Shown one piece after another: positions 26,128-35,151 of a stretch of 64,000 nucleotides of DNA. A program made the position numbers and the translations under genes. This stretch comes from Chryseobacterium ureilyticum (GTDB lineage Bacteria; Bacteroidota; Bacteroidia; Flavobacteriales; Weeksellaceae): NCBI RefSeq assembly GCF_900156735.1, contig NZ_FTOL01000005.1, forward strand, positions 1 through 64,000. The letters are read 5' to 3'. The notes beneath the pieces are model-generated. The model saw only the letters and a list, made by a program, of their open reading frames with translations, was not told the origin of the DNA and ran no database searches. Each line of letters starts with the position of its first letter. Position 1 is the first letter of the stretch.

Positions 26128-27027
26128 TTACTTATTACAGGAAGACTCTCTCGTGATCGTACCAATTCGTCCATTGATTTCAATAGGCTTAAAATGTTTT
26201 TTCTTGAATTCCGATGGTGTTTCTCCCGTATGCTGCTTGAACAGCTTATTAAAATAAGACAGACTTTCAAAACCTACCTGAAAACAAACCTCAGTGACAG
26301 AAGAATCCTTTAGTAGAAATATTTTAGCCTGATTGATCCTGTAATTGTTTACAAAATCTGTAAATGTCATATTAGTCTGCTTTTTAAAATAACGACAGAA
26401 AGCAGGAGTACTTAAGCTGACGATTTGAGCAATTTCATTGACATTAGGCTTCTTATCATGATTTTCATGGATGTAATCGTAGATGGTTCCCATTCGGATT
26501 TTATCATTCAAAAACCATTTGATTCTTGTATCTTCTTTATTCAGTTCAGTCACTTCGGTGGAGTCAGCCAGAATCTGTAGGATTTCAATTAAACCCATCA
26601 GGGATTCAAAAGAGTTTTTCTCCTTAATGATCTGTAATTTTTCAACCACAATACTTTTGGTCTCTCCAAAGAAAGCCAAGCCAAGGTAAGAACGGTCTAA
26701 AAGATTTTTAATATTCTCAAACTCGGGAACGGGAAGAATGATATCCTGAAGAAAATTTTCCCGCATTTGAAGTACAAGCTGTTTACATTCTGTCTGTATA
26801 CCGTAATCAAAATTAAGATGAGGAACATTCGCTCCGATCAACAGCAATTCGCTGTCTGCAAAACCTGAAATATTTTTTCCAACGTGACGTATTCCATTTG
26901 ATGCTTCTACGTAAACCAGTTCTATTTCAGGATGATAATGCCAGAAAAAGCAGTTTTTCAAAGAAGGAGCAAATAGCTTGAATGATTTTCCTTTTTCGAA
27001 CTCTATAATTTCTTTCTGGATTTTCAT
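26128..27027 (-). CDS. AraC-family transcription regulator with cupin-like N-terminal domain
   Basis: The 299-residue protein has an N-terminal AraC-type cupin region (FFWHYHPEIELVYVEASNG) and a C-terminal double HTH with NEIAQIVSLSTPAFCRYFKKQ and the signature VCFQVGFESLSYFNKLFKQHTGETPSEFKKK. It is divergent from the MFS transporter gene 178 bases away, the usual layout of a local regulator and its target, so it probably controls that efflux gene in response to a small ligand. The ligand is not identifiable. Confidence 0.88.
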   Translation of the reverse strand: MKIQKEIIEFEKGKSFKLFAPSLKNCFFWHYHPEIELVYVEASNGIRHVGKNISGFADSELLLIGANVPHLNFDYGIQTECKQLVLQMRENFLQDIILPVPEFENIKNLLDRSYLGLAFFGETKSIVVEKLQIIKEKNSFESLMGLIEILQILADSTEVTELNKEDTRIKWFLNDKIRMGTIYDYIHENHDKKPNVNEIAQIVSLSTPAFCRYFKKQTNMTFTDFVNNYRINQAKIFLLKDSSVTEVCFQVGFESLSYFNKLFKQHTGETPSEFKKKHFKPIEINGRIGTITRESSCNK

Positions 27028-27205
27028 TTTGTTCTGTTTTGATTGTTTGTGAATTTAAAATTACATAAAAAGGTTAATATGGAGCAAATTTTTATCATTC
27101 AAAGAGAAGTGAAATCCAAACTTTCTTTCGAATTTTGCACTTTCAAAAATAATGATGGGTAACCATTAATAATTTTAACAGTTAATTCAGATAAAAGAAT
27201 ATACA

Positions 27206-28408
27206 ATGAAGATTGATAAAAGAATAATACCGCTGGCAATTGGCGGATTGGGAATCGGAACCACGGAATTCACCGTGATGGGTCTGTTACCGGACATTGC
27301 AAAAACTTTAGAGATCAGTATTCCGCAGGCTGGACATTTAATTTCAGCATATGCAATGGGAGTTGTTATTGGAGCACCGCTTCTTATCGGATATTCAGTG
27401 AAATATCCTCCTAAAAAAGTTTTGATCGCTTTTATGATCCTGTTTACTATTTTTAATGGACTTTCTGCAATTGCACCCAACTATGGAACAATGCTGGTGA
27501 TCAGATTCATGTCCGGACTTCCTCACGGGGCATTTTTTGGAGTGGGAACAGTGGTTGCCGCTAAAATGGCTGGAAAAGGAAAAGAAGCATTTTATATATC
27601 GATGATGTTTACGGGGCTCACGGTCGCCAACTTGGTGATGGTTCCGTTGGTCACCTATATTGGTCACACATTCCATTGGAGGTTTTATTTTGCTATTGTG
27701 GCTTTAATTGGGATTTTTGCTTTACTATTCTTAAAACTATGGCTTCCTGCTACAGAAGCGAACCAAAATACTCATTTCCTGGAAGAGTTGAAATTCCTTA
27801 AAAATAAGCAGTCATGGCTGGTATTGGCAATTACGGCAATTGGATTTGGAGGGCTTTTTACATGGTTGAGCTATATTACTCCTTTAATGACCGTAATTTC
27901 AGGAGTTCAGAGTAGCCAAATGGCATATGTAATGGTTCTTGCCGGAGCTGGAATGGTAGTCGGTAACCTTGCGGGAGGTGTTATTTCAGATAAATTAGGA
28001 CCCGAGAAAACGTGTGCTTTACTGATCTTCTTAATGATGATTTCTTTAGGCGGAGTATTCTTACTTTCCGAACATCAGAATATCGCTTTTATACTGACAT
28101 TTATGTGTGGGGCTCTATCCATGTCTATTGCTGCCCCTATTAATATCATGATGATGAAGGCAGCTCCGAGAAGTGAAATGATGGCTGCAGCTTTTATGCA
28201 GGCAGGATTTAATATAGCCAATGCAATGGGAGCTTTCTTTGGAGGAATACCTTTGGAATATGGATTACCGTTCAATTACCCGTCATTGGTAGGAGTCGGG
28301 ATGACTTTCATAGGATTTGTGATCAGTGTAAGGTACATATTTTTATACGGATCAGGAACTTCCCAGGAGGAAGAATCTGTTACGGAATGTGTTTCCTGTG
28401 ATAAATAA
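27206..28408 (+). CDS. MFS efflux transporter (AraJ/DHA1-like)
   Basis: The 400-residue protein has about 12 membrane segments. It begins LAIGGLGIGTTEFTVMGLLP, typical of the AraJ/sugar-efflux branch of the DHA1 family, with the loop motif AAKMAGKGKEAF between segments 4 and 5 and SDKLGPEKT at the motif A position in the second half. It would export a sugar-like or drug-like compound using the proton gradient. The Cys-containing C-terminal tail (ECVSCDK) is unusual. The divergent AraC gene is the likely regulator. Confidence 0.88.
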   Translation: MKIDKRIIPLAIGGLGIGTTEFTVMGLLPDIAKTLEISIPQAGHLISAYAMGVVIGAPLLIGYSVKYPPKKVLIAFMILFTIFNGLSAIAPNYGTMLVIRFMSGLPHGAFFGVGTVVAAKMAGKGKEAFYISMMFTGLTVANLVMVPLVTYIGHTFHWRFYFAIVALIGIFALLFLKLWLPATEANQNTHFLEELKFLKNKQSWLVLAITAIGFGGLFTWLSYITPLMTVISGVQSSQMAYVMVLAGAGMVVGNLAGGVISDKLGPEKTCALLIFLMMISLGGVFLLSEHQNIAFILTFMCGALSMSIAAPINIMMMKAAPRSEMMAAAFMQAGFNIANAMGAFFGGIPLEYGLPFNYPSLVGVGMTFIGFVISVRYIFLYGSGTSQEEESVTECVSCDK

Positions 28409-28440
28409 AATCTCATCGTATTACATAGAGTAAAAACATA

Positions 28441-28475
28441 AAAAAGCCTGTTTCCAATAGAGAAACAGGCTTTTT
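28441..28475 (+). terminator. Bidirectional terminator
   Basis: A 14-base stem AAAAAGCCTGTTTC/GAAACAGGCTTTTT with loop CAATAGA lies between the convergent MFS and SpoIIAA-like genes and has A and T tracts on its two sides. Confidence 0.9.
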
Positions 28476-28487
28476 GTATTCATAGAA

Positions 28488-28868
28488 TTATACCTCTACT
28501 TCATTGCCGTTTTTGCACCAGTATAAGGCATTGTATAAATTTTCTTTTGGGAAAGATTTAAACTCTCCCGGCATCAGAACACTGAAAATATCAGTGAAAT
28601 TCTGAACACCTTCTTTGTCTGTAACAATAGCTGCCCGATTCCAATTTGCAAGGTTTTTTATTCCTAAAAGCAGGTCTTCCAGCCATGCTCCTACAGTAAA
28701 ATTATCCAGATCGGTATCCAAATACAGTAAGTAATTCAGCTCACCAAATTGGTCTACCTTCTCTTTCACATGTGGAATTACCAGTTTTTCAAAATCTTCT
28801 TTCGTCACTTCTCCGGTCGCATTAAATGCCGCAACATTCTCCGGAGCTTCTGGAATAATTGTTATCAT
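28488..28868 (-). CDS. SpoIIAA-like (STAS-fold) protein
   Basis: The 126-residue soluble protein matches the SpoIIAA-like family in length and pattern: an opening EAPENVAAFNATGEVTKEDF, a central strand LNYLLYLDTDLDNF, then a helix with WLEDLLLGIKNLANWNRAAI. There is no Ser phosphorylation site of the classical anti-sigma antagonist type that I can point to. In other bacteria these proteins bind lipid or act as STAS-fold regulators; the role here is unknown. It is a single gene. Confidence 0.75.
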   Translation of the reverse strand: MITIIPEAPENVAAFNATGEVTKEDFEKLVIPHVKEKVDQFGELNYLLYLDTDLDNFTVGAWLEDLLLGIKNLANWNRAAIVTDKEGVQNFTDIFSVLMPGEFKSFPKENLYNALYWCKNGNEVEV

Positions 28869-28983
28869 AGTAAATATTTTATGGTGGTTGGATTTTAATA
28901 AACAAACAATAATTACACCATAAAACCATCATAAATTGTTAAAATTGACACAATTATTGTTATTTTTAATACAAAATATAAAT

Positions 28984-30189
28984 ATGGATCTCAAATCAAA
29001 TGAACCTTTCTGGCTTTTAAAAAACGGACTGATAGCTACTTATCCATCTTTAAAATCAGATGAAAAATGTGATGTTTTAATTATCGGAGGCGGAATTACA
29101 GGAAGTCTTATTGCCCATCAGATGATAGAAGACGGCTATGAAACAATTCTTATAGACAAACGTGAGCTTTGTAACGGAAGTACTTCTGCTACTACTTCAA
29201 TGCTACAATATGAAATAGATATTCCGCTTTATGAATTGATTGAAAAGATAGGAGAAAAGGGAGCTGTAGAAAGTTATAAAGCATGTTCAGACGCGATTGA
29301 TACTATAGAAAAGTTAGCAGGGAAAATTCATTCTAATGCAGGATTTAAAAGAAAGAAATCTCTATATTTTGCTTCTAAAAAGAAAGATGTTGAAGGTTTG
29401 AAGAAGGAATATGAGGCAAGAAAAAGTGCTGGATTTGAAGTGAGTTGGTTAAATACAGATCAGATATTTAAGAAATTCGGGTTTGAAAATACGTATGGAG
29501 GTATTTTATCAAAACAGGGAGCAAGTATTGATGCCTTTCAGTTTGCTCATGAACTATTTATGCATAATGTAAAGAAAGGATTAAAGATTTTTGATAAGAC
29601 CGAAATGATAGATGTAGAATATCATAAAGGCTTTAATATGGTTAAAATAGGCAGCGGTTTTCAGATCAAGGCAAAAAAAATAATTTACTGTATTGGCTAT
29701 GAAAGTAAAAACCTGCTGAAAGAAAACTTTGTTAATTTAAAAAGCACGTATGCTGTTGTTTCCGAAGTGGACGTAGATAAATTTAAAAATATAAGCAGCA
29801 CATTGGTGTGGAATACAGATGATCCTTATCTCTATATGAGAACTACCGATGACGGAAGATTACTGATTGGAGGTGGAGATGTGGATTTTTATGGTGCCGG
29901 AAAACGAGATTCAATATTGAATAAAAAGGAAAAAGAAATTTTAAAGAATTTAAAGAAAATAAAACCGGATTATCATTTTTATCCGGATTTTGTGTGGGCA
30001 GGAACTTTCGGTGAAACAAAAGACGGACTTCCTTACATCGGTGAACATAGGAAATTTAAAAACTCCTATTTTGTATTAGGGTTTGGCGGAAACGGAATTA
30101 CTTTTTCAATCACAGGAATGGAAATGGCTTCTAAGTTTATGAAGAATAAAAAGCATGTACTGTCGAAGTATTTTATGTTTGGAAGATAA
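28984..30189 (+). CDS. FAD-dependent oxidoreductase (DAO family)
   Basis: The 401-residue protein has an N-terminal FAD-binding Rossmann motif VLIIGGGITGS followed by the usual acidic residue after the second strand (ETILIDKRE). The C-terminal DAO signature includes DGLPYIGEH and FGGNGITFS. I start at the ATG 28984 (MDLKSNEPFWLL), because upstream sequence in frame looks like promoter DNA. The family oxidises amines or amino acids (glycine or D-amino acid oxidase relatives); in Bacteroidota the exact substrate is unknown. It has no Rieske domain. It is a single gene. Confidence 0.85.
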   Translation: MDLKSNEPFWLLKNGLIATYPSLKSDEKCDVLIIGGGITGSLIAHQMIEDGYETILIDKRELCNGSTSATTSMLQYEIDIPLYELIEKIGEKGAVESYKACSDAIDTIEKLAGKIHSNAGFKRKKSLYFASKKKDVEGLKKEYEARKSAGFEVSWLNTDQIFKKFGFENTYGGILSKQGASIDAFQFAHELFMHNVKKGLKIFDKTEMIDVEYHKGFNMVKIGSGFQIKAKKIIYCIGYESKNLLKENFVNLKSTYAVVSEVDVDKFKNISSTLVWNTDDPYLYMRTTDDGRLLIGGGDVDFYGAGKRDSILNKKEKEILKNLKKIKPDYHFYPDFVWAGTFGETKDGLPYIGEHRKFKNSYFVLGFGGNGITFSITGMEMASKFMKNKKHVLSKYFMFGR

Positions 30190-30219
30190 TCAAAACCTTT
30201 TGTGACTGATGTGAAAAAC

Positions 30220-30251
30220 AAAACGATGACTAAAATATAGCCATCGTTTTA
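30220..30251. terminator. Possible terminator between convergent genes
   Basis: AAAACGATG and CATCGTTTT form a stem separated by 13 bases, next to the stop codon of the minus-strand DUF4139 gene remnant. Confidence 0.5.
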
Positions 30252-30255
30252 TAAT

Positions 30256-31857
30256 TTATCTGTTATAATATTGAACCTGCATCTCTTTCGGATACTTGAT
30301 CTCATAAGAGAAACTTATCTTTTCAGCCCCTCCGGAAACGATCTTTTTGTTCCAGAGAATACTTCCTGTTTTCTCATCAAAATTTCCATCTCCGATTTCC
30401 AATGCCTTCACTGAAATTTTAGAATTTTCACTGATTGGCAACTGGTCAAGAACTTCGAGATCAATGCTTTCTTTTGTATTGTTTCTTATACTGATCTGAT
30501 AAGATTCATTTTCCCATTTGTTAGAACTCATCGGCTTTTGAGAAGTTTTATCTTCAAGCTTGATTCTTTTTACCGTAATTCTTTCATCTACACCCAGAGA
30601 GATAGGGAATTCGTCTTTTACATAGCTGCTGGTAATATTGGTCTTTCCGATATAATTATCCTCAAAATAAATATTGGCTTCTCCATTGATGAGGTTGAGG
30701 TTTTGCCAATTCTTTACAAATGCCATCAGGAATACCTGATTGTTAACCTTTGGAACAGTGTGGTATTTATAAGTCGCATCAATCTGTTTTTTATCCAGAA
30801 TTACATATTGTTCTTTTTCCTGACTTAAAATGGTCTGGTTGTAATTAAGTTCATAGATAACATTCATTTGACTGTCGGATACTGAAGCGATCGGAACCTG
30901 GCTTGGTTTTGCAGCGATATCCTGTCGCATTTGATAGGCGTTTACCATTGCAGAAGACTTTTTCATTTGATAATCTGCAACTTCCAACATTGGATTATGA
31001 GCTGTTTATTCGGCAATATAAAGAGGGGAAAGAATAGGTCTGTTTTGATTATATGATGGTCTGTAAGTAGAGACAAAAAGCTTTATATTTTTCCAATCCT
31101 GTCCGGTTTTCTGATAAATCTGCCCTTTATAAATCATTTCAAGAGGTTTCTTTACAGATTCAGCACGAAGGTCATAAGACGGTATCCATCCTGCATCGGA
31201 AACGATATAGCTTACCCCTAAATTCAAACTGGTATCATTATCGGCAAGAATTTCAAGAAGAAGTTCCTTTCTGTTGGTGTTTTTATGGGTTTGTTCTTCT
31301 ATAGATTGCTTGTTTAGCTTTGTAATACTTTCATCCAGAACGCTTTTCTGCTCATTTAAAACAAATACCTGATTGTCAATTTCCAGCATTCTTTTTCTAT
31401 AAAACTCTGTAAGTTTAATAAGCTGGTCTTGTGGAGTTGACTTATCATTGGGAGATACTTTTAAATTATCATTGATAATATTCTGTTCTCCAGTAAGATT
31501 TTTAATCTGAATATTCATAAGGTTTACCTGTCTTTGAAGCTTTTTCTTCTCATTATCCAGCTTTTTTTCAAAATCAGAGAACTCATCATCTTTCAAGAAA
31601 TTACTTTGTGGGGTAATGGAAAGAAGAGTAGTATTCTTTTCAAGATTGATCTTATAAGTCTTTTCATCCAGATTATTGGGTAGATTTACAATTCTTACTG
31701 TATTTTTACCTTTTTGAAGACTGATATTTGTGCTTCCAAATACTTTTGCGCCCTGAAGAAATACAGTCGCCTGCTTTACTTCTATTTCCTTTTTAATTTC
31801 CTGTGCCTTTGAGAAGACAGCCGAAATAATTGTTACTATTAAAAGATAGCGTTTCAT
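30256..31857 (-). pseudogene. DUF4139/DUF4140 (MuiA-like) protein split by an in-frame stop
   Basis: Two open frames of 283 residues (31857-31006) and 244 residues (30990-30256) lie in the same frame, separated only by a TAA at 31008-31006 and five codons. Read through, they give one protein of about 533 residues, the usual length of this family. The N-terminal part has a signal peptide and a DUF4140 start (EVKQATVFLQGAKVFG), then a coiled coil; the DUF4139 domain is cut by the stop (after LSPLYIAE). The second part starts at an internal Met and lacks a signal peptide, so it is unlikely to work alone. The family is exported and of unknown function. It lies next to a SIMPL-domain gene and shares its LytTR-like promoter site. 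Confidence 0.85.
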
Positions 31858-31916
31858 CGTTTATTATTTTAAATTATGAAGTAAAATTACCCGTATTTAA
31901 GCCTGAAAAAGGGGAA

Positions 31917-31944
31917 ACTTGGTAAACAGGAACTTTCACTTGGT
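31917..31944. promoter_or_regulatory. LytTR-type direct repeat, site A (upstream of the DUF4139 gene)
   Basis: ACTTGGT at 31917-31923 and 31938-31944, start-to-start 21 bases. On the minus strand a TAATTTTAC element (31889-31881) follows after 27 bases, where the -7 box is expected. The same layout occurs at site B. Confidence 0.7.
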
Positions 31945-31970
31945 AAGTGAGAAACTACATGTTTTTTTTT

Positions 31971-32106
31971 GCAACTAATGCACGGATGTTTTTTATAATT
32001 AAGCTTATCAAAATTATTCAGCTCCATTTTGCTATGCTCCTATGTAGTTATAAAAATGAACCATTAATCAGTTGATTACTTTGGATTATAGTATTTTATT
32101 CGTGGC
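31971..32106. repeat. Decayed interspersed inverted repeat
   Basis: The arm GCAACTAATGCACGGATG (31971-31988) resembles GCCACGAATACACGGATA at 24807, and ATTCGTGGC (32098-32106) is the inverted other end. It occupies much of the gap between the DUF4139 and SIMPL genes. Confidence 0.35.
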
Positions 32107-32137
32107 AAAAAAAAAGCTGCCAAAAATGTGGCAGCTT
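32106..32137 (-). terminator. Terminator of the SIMPL-domain gene
   Basis: On the minus strand AAGCTGCCA/TGGCAGCTT form a stem followed by a long T run (the A tract at 32107-32113 on the plus strand), 18 bases after the stop codon. Confidence 0.85.
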
Positions 32138-32155
32138 CTCTTAAATCTGTTATTG

Positions 32156-32830
32156 TTAAAGGATTTCGTATCTCGTTTTGATACTGTACTTTAGTTTAAT
32201 ATTTTCGATATTACCGAAAGAAAAATCTACAGAAGCATCTGCCATCTCCATTTGTATACTGTTGGCTCTGCTTTTATAAGCAACAGGCATCACAGTATCG
32301 CTGGTATAGTCTTCTATTTCTACGATTTCAAGAGGACTTCCTGTTTTTTTACCCATACTTTCCAACAGGTAATCTGCTTTTTCTTTAGCTGCTTTTAGAG
32401 CATTGATCTTCACAACTTTTCTGAAGTCTGCAATCTTGCTGTTTTTTACTTCCGAAACATTCAGGCTGGTCACCCATTTTTGATTCAGGTCTTCCATTAC
32501 TTTGCTGAGGTTTGCTTTTGCACTAACTTTAAATTCATAGTTCTTGGAAAATTTAGCCGTTTTAGAATAAATATTCTGGTACATCGATTTGAATTTAATG
32601 TCTTCGTTTTTCACTCCGGCATTTTTTAAAATCTCAAACATCTTCTTTTCATTGTCTGCAAGATCATTTTTGTTATCTGCTTTTATCCCGATGCTGAAGA
32701 TTATTTCATCTGGTTCTACTTCCATTTCTGCAACTCCTGTTACTTCAATTGCGTTTTTCTTTACTTCCTGAGCGTTTACAAAACTTCCCAGCGTTAAAAT
32801 TCCGATTAATAAAAAATGTTTCAATTTCAT
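32156..32830 (-). CDS. SIMPL-domain (DUF541) exported protein
   Basis: The 224-residue protein has a signal peptide (LIGILTLGSFVNAQ) and a SIMPL/DUF541 domain with the typical opening AIEVTGVAEMEVEPDEIIFS and the central NLSKVMEDLNQKW and AKEKADYLLESMGKK segments. Relatives form periplasmic oligomers; the function is poorly known. The upstream region carries a LytTR-like direct repeat with the same geometry as the neighbouring DUF4139 gene. Co-regulation with that gene by the adjacent LytTR system is inferred. Confidence 0.88.
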   Translation of the reverse strand: MKLKHFLLIGILTLGSFVNAQEVKKNAIEVTGVAEMEVEPDEIIFSIGIKADNKNDLADNEKKMFEILKNAGVKNEDIKFKSMYQNIYSKTAKFSKNYEFKVSAKANLSKVMEDLNQKWVTSLNVSEVKNSKIADFRKVVKINALKAAKEKADYLLESMGKKTGSPLEIVEIEDYTSDTVMPVAYKSRANSIQMEMADASVDFSFGNIENIKLKYSIKTRYEIL

Positions 32831-32896
32831 AATTTTCTGTTTTTACGTTTAAATTCTGATGTAAAATTAGTAAGATCCGAAACCGAAAGCTGGAAG

Positions 32897-32924
32897 ACTT
32901 GGTGAAAGGGAAGTTTCACTTGGT
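32897..32924. promoter_or_regulatory. LytTR-type direct repeat, site B (upstream of the SIMPL gene)
   Basis: ACTTGGT at 32897-32903 and 32918-32924, start-to-start 21 bases. On the minus strand TAATTTTAC (32869-32861) follows after exactly 27 bases, as at site A. Confidence 0.7.
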
Positions 32925-33218
32925 GGGATGTAGAAATACTGCTTTCCAGAAGATGTAAATAATTTGATAACGCAAAGGCTCGCAAAAGTTGAATAAATTC
33001 TTTGTGAATATTTTGGATAGCAATAGCATTTCATTCAGCAATGTCAAATATTATTTTCCTAGATGAGTGTTAACGCCTCTGCGAACGTATCTAATATTAT
33101 ATAAGTGGAATGAATTTTCTTTGTGATCTCGGCGTTAAATCCTTTATAAGGTATCATTTAAAACTTACTCAATCAAATGCATTAAAATGTTTTAAAAGTA
33201 AAACGCTTATCTATTATA

Positions 33219-33246
33219 ACTTGGTAGAATAAGGTTTTGACTTGGT
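33219..33246 (+). promoter_or_regulatory. LytTR-type direct repeat, site C (upstream of the kinase-regulator operon)
   Basis: ACTTGGT at 33219-33225 and 33240-33246, again 21 bases apart. A -7-like TTACTTTG (33278-33285) follows, 31 bases after the second repeat. Relative to its gene this site is in the opposite orientation to A and B. It suggests autoregulation of the LytS/LytTR operon. Confidence 0.65.
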
Positions 33247-33304
33247 GAAGAATAGAAGAGGATCGATAAAGTTTTACTTACTTTGCATTAAATATTAGGA
33301 ATCT

Positions 33305-35083
33305 GTGAAATTAGTCTTTAAAATATTGTTTATTTCAATGCTTGCAGTGGGAAACTATCTCTCTGCACAGGATACTACAAAAGTAGCACAGGTTTTAAAA
33401 TCTGCTGCAAAATTGAAAAAAGCAGTAGATAAAAATGACGATAAAGGCGTTGCTGATACTTATGTAGGAATGGCTAATGATTATTACAATCAAGGGAATT
33501 ATGCTAAAAGCGAAGAATATCTGATCAAAGCTAAAGCCCTCTATCAAAAGCTGAATGATAAGAAAAATCTGGAATCAACTACCAGAAAACTGGCTCAGTC
33601 ACAGGAAAAACAGAATAAAATCACACCTGCGCTCAGCAATTACAGCATGGCGGCACAGATGAATTACAGCGAAAAAAGTAAAACCGTCAATTCAAATGAT
33701 GTGGCAAGGCTTTCTTCTCCTACGCCGGAACTTCGGGCAGAAGCTATTCAGAACAATATTAATATCAGTAAAAAGGAAAATGAACAGGCAAATGTGGCGG
33801 AAGGCTACAGTCAATTGGCAGAAATCAACTTACAGCAAAAAGATATTTATAAAGCTGAGGCAAATCTGAATAGTGCTTACGTAATTTCAAAAAAAGAAGC
33901 TCCCCAACAAGCGCTGGCAATTAATCAGAAACTGGCGGATCTGTATGTAGAAAATAAAAAGTTTGATAAAGCCATTGAAGCCAAAAAGAAAGTTTTAAAA
34001 GAAGATTTTGTAAAAGAAAATTCTCAGGAAAAAGTTAATCAGATTCAGGAACTGGCGGATATTTATATTAAAAAAAATGACCCAAAAGAAGCGGTAGATC
34101 TTTTAAGAAACGCTTACGGAATTGCTCTGGATAAAGGGCATACTCTGGAAGCTCAGAAAAGCGTAAAAAAACTGGACAGTCTGTATGCTATTTCAGGGAA
34201 TGTAGATGCTTCAGTACAATTGTACAGAGACTTTTTGGGAAAACTTCCGAATTTAGTTTCCAAGGACCGAAGTCTGGTAGATAATAAAATTCTTGAGGAT
34301 ACAGAACAGAGAATTTCACAGCTTGAAAAAGAAAAAGAATTGAAGGATGAGCTGATCCGTAAGAAAAATGTTTTCAATTACGGGTTGATTGCAACTTTAA
34401 TTGTATTGACAGGTTTAATTATATTCATTTTCAGAACACTGAAAAAAGTTCAGACCAAAAATAAGAAAATCGCTCTTCAATCGCTTCGTCGTGAAATGAA
34501 TCCCCATTTTATTTTCAATAGTCTGAATAGTGTTAATCACTTTATCGCAACAAATAATGAGCTGGAAGCGAATCAGTATCTTACAAAATTTTCCAAGCTG
34601 ATGCGCGGTGTCATGGAAAATTCTACAGATGACTTTATTCCTTTTCAACAGGAATTGGACCTTTTACAAAATTATCTTGCCCTTGAAAAAACACGTTTTG
34701 CAGATAAGTTTGATTATGAAATTGACGTAGATGACAATCTGAATATGCAAAGTCTGCAGGTTCCCGGAATGCTGATACAGCCGTTTCTGGAGAATGCAAT
34801 CTGGCATGGACTTCGTTACAGAACAGACAAAGGATTTTTAAAATTAAGCTTTGAGAAAAATACTCAATATCTTAAAATTATCATTGAAGATAACGGAATA
34901 GGAATTGAAGAAAGTAAAAAACAGAAAACTGAACATCAGAAGACAAGAGAGGGAAGGGGGATGAAAAACACTTTGGAAAGGATTAAATTGCTGAACGACC
35001 TTTATAAGAAAGATATTACCTGCGTTGTTAAAGATAAAGAAAATAGCAGTGGCGTTTTGGTTACTATTAAGATTAATCTATAA
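33305..35083 (+). CDS. TPR-containing LytS-type sensor histidine kinase
   Basis: The 592-residue protein starts at GTG, has a signal peptide (AVGNYLSAQ), about 300 residues of tetratricopeptide repeats in the periplasm, a coiled coil, one membrane segment (about 358-376), and a His_kinase domain with the phosphoacceptor in LRREMNPHFIFNSLNSVNHF (His about residue 400). The HATPase N box is IQPFLENAIWHGL and the G box IEDNGIGIEE. It is the partner of the LytTR regulator 68 bases downstream. The signal is unknown; TPRs suggest that it binds an envelope protein. Confidence 0.93.
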   Translation: MKLVFKILFISMLAVGNYLSAQDTTKVAQVLKSAAKLKKAVDKNDDKGVADTYVGMANDYYNQGNYAKSEEYLIKAKALYQKLNDKKNLESTTRKLAQSQEKQNKITPALSNYSMAAQMNYSEKSKTVNSNDVARLSSPTPELRAEAIQNNINISKKENEQANVAEGYSQLAEINLQQKDIYKAEANLNSAYVISKKEAPQQALAINQKLADLYVENKKFDKAIEAKKKVLKEDFVKENSQEKVNQIQELADIYIKKNDPKEAVDLLRNAYGIALDKGHTLEAQKSVKKLDSLYAISGNVDASVQLYRDFLGKLPNLVSKDRSLVDNKILEDTEQRISQLEKEKELKDELIRKKNVFNYGLIATLIVLTGLIIFIFRTLKKVQTKNKKIALQSLRREMNPHFIFNSLNSVNHFIATNNELEANQYLTKFSKLMRGVMENSTDDFIPFQQELDLLQNYLALEKTRFADKFDYEIDVDDNLNMQSLQVPGMLIQPFLENAIWHGLRYRTDKGFLKLSFEKNTQYLKIIIEDNGIGIEESKKQKTEHQKTREGRGMKNTLERIKLLNDLYKKDITCVVKDKENSSGVLVTIKINL

Positions 35084-35151
35084 ACAGGAGCATAAAAAGA
35101 ATATATTCCTTCTTACAAATTAGTATATTCAATCTAATATTAAAAAAAACA

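Larger units (their letters stand above)
32831..33304. other. 474-base intergenic region with two LytTR-like sites
   Basis: It holds site B near the left end and site C near the right end. Between them the sequence has degenerate pieces such as AACGCAAAGGCTCGCAAA (32970-32987) and GTTAACGCC, which look like worn remnants of a dispersed intergenic repeat. I see no gene. Confidence 0.5.

Noticed and set aside
30256..30990. C-terminal half of the DUF4139 protein as an independent gene
   Set aside because: It lacks a signal peptide and start signal and is in the same frame as the first half, separated only by TAA and five codons.
32930..33200. A small gene in the gap before the LytS kinase
   Set aside because: Frames are short and broken in all phases; only decayed repeat-like fragments and the regulatory sites are visible.
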